From positions 1-64,000 of the forward strand of contig CAMAVC010000003.1 of NCBI GenBank assembly GCA_945861585.1: a stretch of DNA of 64,000 bases, written 5' to 3'. The position numbers were made by a program, and so were the translations under genes. Positions 61,380 through 64,000 of this stretch are shown one piece after another; the first letter of the stretch is position 1; every line of letters starts with the position of its first letter. The notes beneath the pieces are model-generated. The model saw nothing but the letters and a program-made list of their open reading frames with translations. It ran no database searches and was not told where the DNA came from. The DNA comes from Planctomicrobium piriforme (GTDB taxonomy: Bacteria > Planctomycetota > Planctomycetia > Pirellulales > UBA1268).

Positions 61380-64000
61380 ATGCCAGCCGTGAGAGCGCGG
61401 AGCCTCGATTCCGTAGGATGGAGGCCTGTTCCGGCCCTGGTCGCAGCCGTGCTTCTGGCGGCGGCGTTGCCGGCCTCGAGGGCCTGTGCCGCAGGGGCGA
61501 AGCTCGACCCTTCCGGGGCCTATGCCATCCGCTGGTGGACGGTCGAGGATGGCGTGGCCTCGATGCCGCTCGTGGGCGTGGCCGTGGCTGCCGACGACGC
61601 TGTGTGGTGTGCCAGCCGCTCGCATCTCATGCGGTTTGACGGGCGGCGCTTCGAAACCCTCTCGGAGCCGGTCACAGCCGAACTCCATAGGAGGATCAGC
61701 GACTTCCGCGCCTTGGGCATCGCACCGGACGGTCGCCTGTGGCTCGTCGGACTGAAGGGCGCGGCGGTGGCCCGGCCGATGGCCGCGGTCGACCACTCCA
61801 CGCTGGCGGACTGGGCCGTCTATTCTCATGCCGGCCGCGACTTCTGGGGCGTTGCGTTCTTTCCGTCAGGCGTTCCGCTGTTCTACGGCATGAACACGCT
61901 CGTTGATTTCGACGGCACGGGGTTCGTACCCCGCGCGTTGCCCGGCCTGGAGCCTCCGTTCGCCTATTACGCAGCATTACTCGATCGACGCTCCTCCGAC
62001 CTGTGGCTGTGGGGATACGGCCGTGCCCGGCGGATCCACGGCGGCGTGGCTCGCGCCGACGACAAACCGGTCGCCGAGCGGATCACCAATCTGACGGCCG
62101 GAAAATCTGGCATCTGGGCGGGGCTCGTCGATCTCCCGTCGCGCACCGTCGAGGGCGCGGCCGTCTTCCGCGACGAGGCGTGGCACGAATACCCGATGGC
62201 CACGAAGCCCAGCACCGCGGCCCGCGAAGCACATATCTGCGAGGGTTCCGACGGGACGGTCTGGCTGTGGACCCACGGCGCGGTGCATGCGCTTCACGGC
62301 GGCGACTGGCAGACGATCCTCGAGGGCTTGCCGGGCTTCTCCCTCACGACCGAAAGCCTGACGACCGACCGCCAGGGAGCCCTCTGGGCTGCCTGCACGG
62401 CAGGACTTTTGTCGATCAGCAGGACGTCGCTCGAGGCGGCGGCGCTGCCGCCCTGTGGGGTCGTGTCCGTCCGACGCGACGGATCGCTCGTGGCCGGCAT
62501 CCCCGAAGCGGTCGTGGGGCTCGCGCCGGGAACGGCGGACGAGGCGGGCGGCTCGTGGCGGCACGACGTGATCGCGGAACTTCCCCCAGGGGTCGCGCCG
62601 ACGGCGATCGCAGAGACGGCCGACGGCACCCTGTTCGTCGGCACCCGTGATTCCTTCATCCACGTCATCCGCAGTGGCTCCTCACGTATGGTCGTCCAGA
62701 ACAGCGACGTCGTGATCGAGGTACGAAACGTCGCCGCGATGGCGTGTGATGCGGCCGGCTCGATCTGGGCAGGCACCGCCAACGGCCTGGCCCGATACAA
62801 CCCGCAGACCGATTGCTTCGACTTCATCGATGCGTTCATCAAGCCCACGCCGCTGCCTGTGCTTGGCTTGCACGCGGAGCCCGATGGAAGTCTCCTGGTG
62901 GCGGTCCAGGGCCGCGGGATCGAACGATTGGCACCGGACCACACCATTTCTCAGGAAGTGCCTGCAGCGCTCATGCCGGGAAAACGTTCGGTGCACTTCC
63001 TTCGCACCCCCGACGGCACGCTCTGGGTGGCCGGAGACAAAGGCCTGCTGCGCCGCGACTCGACCGGGCAGATGTCGCTCTTCGACACGCGCCATGGGCT
63101 CGCGGAGCAGGCGATCGTGCAGGTGGCGGCCGACGATGCCGGCCGGCTGTGGCTGGCGTTTGGCGACAGCCACCTGCAGGGACTCCGCATCGCCGACCTT
63201 GCCGACCTCGCGGCCGGTCGCCGCAGTGTCGTCCGTGGCATCGTGCTCGGCTCCCTCGACGGACTCGGCGACACGGAACTGCTCGGCGGTTTGGTCCATG
63301 TGCCGGGCCGCGGGTTGCTGGCCACGACTTCTGCCGGCATCGTGACAGTCGATCCGGCGCGACGCTTGGTGCCCGACACGGCCTCCACATCGGCGATCAC
63401 GGTCGTGCATGGGCTCGTCGACGGGCAGTCACATTTCCACTGGGCCGACGTGACGACGCACGAGTTCGATCCACCGCTCTATCAGACCAGACTCGTCGGC
63501 GTGGATGCCGCCTGGTCTGCGCTCTCGGGCGAGACGACGCGAGCCTACGCCTCGATCCCGCCCGGGCGGCGCCGCTTCGAGGTGCGGCATCTCCGGGGCG
63601 ACGCTATCGAAGATGCTCCCAGCGGCACGGTGGAGATCACGATCCCCACACCGTTCTGGAAGACCGCCTGGTTCCTCACGACGGCGGCCGTCGGCCTGAC
63701 CGCCCTGGCAGCCGCCGGCGGCACGGCGGTAACCCGAATGCTCGCGCAGCGGCGAATCGCGCAGCTCGAACGCGAGCAGGAGCGGCATCGCGACCGGGCC
63801 CGGATCGCCCGCGACCTCCACGACAGCCTCGGTGCGGGACTCGCACAGATGGCGATGCTCAGCGACGTCATGCGCCGCGGCGCCGGCGGCGAGGCTTCGG
63901 CCGGCGTACCCACCCGCCCGCAACTCGACGAGGCGCTCGACGAGATGTTTCGCAGCGCCCAGCGGCTGACGCGGGCCGTGGACGAGATCGTGTGGGCCGT
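61380..64000 (+). CDS. Propeller-type sensor histidine kinase (partial, cut by window end)
   Basis: At least 873 residues, open to the window edge. After a signal region (ALVAAVLLAAALPASRACA) come two-component-regulator propeller repeats over about residues 50-640 (DGRLWLVGL, DGTVWLWTHG, QGALWAACTAGLL, AGSIWAGTANGLARYNPQT, DGTLWVAGDKGLLRRDSTG, AGRLWLAFG), a Y_Y_Y-like domain, and a transmembrane helix near residue 765. The cytoplasmic part begins with the HisKA_3 dimerisation helix RIARDLHDSLGAGLAQMA, phospho-acceptor His814. Related kinases sense oligosaccharides and signal to a NarL-type regulator, which would be encoded beyond the window. Site B lies in its promoter region. Confidence 0.92.
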   Translation, partial: MPAVRARSLDSVGWRPVPALVAAVLLAAALPASRACAAGAKLDPSGAYAIRWWTVEDGVASMPLVGVAVAADDAVWCASRSHLMRFDGRRFETLSEPVTAELHRRISDFRALGIAPDGRLWLVGLKGAAVARPMAAVDHSTLADWAVYSHAGRDFWGVAFFPSGVPLFYGMNTLVDFDGTGFVPRALPGLEPPFAYYAALLDRRSSDLWLWGYGRARRIHGGVARADDKPVAERITNLTAGKSGIWAGLVDLPSRTVEGAAVFRDEAWHEYPMATKPSTAAREAHICEGSDGTVWLWTHGAVHALHGGDWQTILEGLPGFSLTTESLTTDRQGALWAACTAGLLSISRTSLEAAALPPCGVVSVRRDGSLVAGIPEAVVGLAPGTADEAGGSWRHDVIAELPPGVAPTAIAETADGTLFVGTRDSFIHVIRSGSSRMVVQNSDVVIEVRNVAAMACDAAGSIWAGTANGLARYNPQTDCFDFIDAFIKPTPLPVLGLHAEPDGSLLVAVQGRGIERLAPDHTISQEVPAALMPGKRSVHFLRTPDGTLWVAGDKGLLRRDSTGQMSLFDTRHGLAEQAIVQVAADDAGRLWLAFGDSHLQGLRIADLADLAAGRRSVVRGIVLGSLDGLGDTELLGGLVHVPGRGLLATTSAGIVTVDPARRLVPDTASTSAITVVHGLVDGQSHFHWADVTTHEFDPPLYQTRLVGVDAAWSALSGETTRAYASIPPGRRRFEVRHLRGDAIEDAPSGTVEITIPTPFWKTAWFLTTAAVGLTALAAAGGTAVTRMLAQRRIAQLEREQERHRDRARIARDLHDSLGAGLAQMAMLSDVMRRGAGGEASAGVPTRPQLDEALDEMFRSAQRLTRAVDEIVWA

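Overview
This window looks like a chromosomal segment of a GC-rich member of the Planctomycetota. The grounds are a DUF1559 pilin-like protein with a small lipoprotein behind it, a PEP-CTERM protein built of autotransporter-type strand repeats, an ompH-lpxC-lpxA-oxidoreductase cluster, a fused SecDF behind tgt-yajC, and several secreted enzymes of planctomycete style. A Pirellulales-like source is my guess; no rRNA, tRNA or CRISPR array was seen.

Layout. 0.4-3.9 kb: lipid A and envelope operon (OmpH, LpxC, LpxA, GnnA-like oxidoreductase). 4.4-9.7 kb: a secreted protein, then a minus-strand run of a GNAT acetyltransferase, two M16 peptidases with complementary halves of an active site, and an ABC-2-type membrane protein. 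9.8-13.7 kb: a Zn/Mn/Fe ABC importer operon whose last permease carries a DtxR/MntR-like regulator domain at its C-terminus, as in the chlamydial YtgCR protein; two palindromes lie at the operon start. 13.6-20.7 kb: endonuclease IV, pseudouridine synthase, membrane and secreted proteins, a lipase-like protein and a phospholipase D remnant. 21.1-26.0 kb: a candidate minus-strand structured RNA, aconitase, and an oxoamine synthase fused to a degenerate acyl-carrier-like domain. 26.7-34.0 kb: glycosyltransferase-like protein, RND exporter, SET-domain protein, a secreted sugar isomerase coupled to a POT transporter, and a sulfatase-like protein. 34.4-47.4 kb: AsmA-like protein, MFS transporter, TilS, a lipoprotein, a STELLO/DUF288-type protein with a partner gene, a von Willebrand A protein, a hydrolase and a LysM protein. 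47.5-52.1 kb: tgt-yajC-secDF. 52.1-64 kb: a carbohydrate-related accessory region with inverted glycosidase fragments, LamG and GH32-like proteins, DUF1559 protein, PEP-CTERM protein and a propeller-type histidine kinase cut by the window end.

Two features tie distant parts together. A family of about 365-440 bp MITE-like elements with terminal inverted repeats occurs five times, the four internal copies lying just downstream of plus-strand genes. An 18 bp motif around CGCAT-N3-ATGCG occurs in two divergent promoter regions, in front of the GH32-like gene and in front of the histidine kinase, suggesting a shared regulator.

Strongest candidates for something new: the YtgCR-like permease-regulator fusion with its palindromes, the MITE family, the candidate RNA upstream of aconitase, and the bacterial STELLO-like pair. 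All functions are read from sequence motifs alone; no database search was possible.
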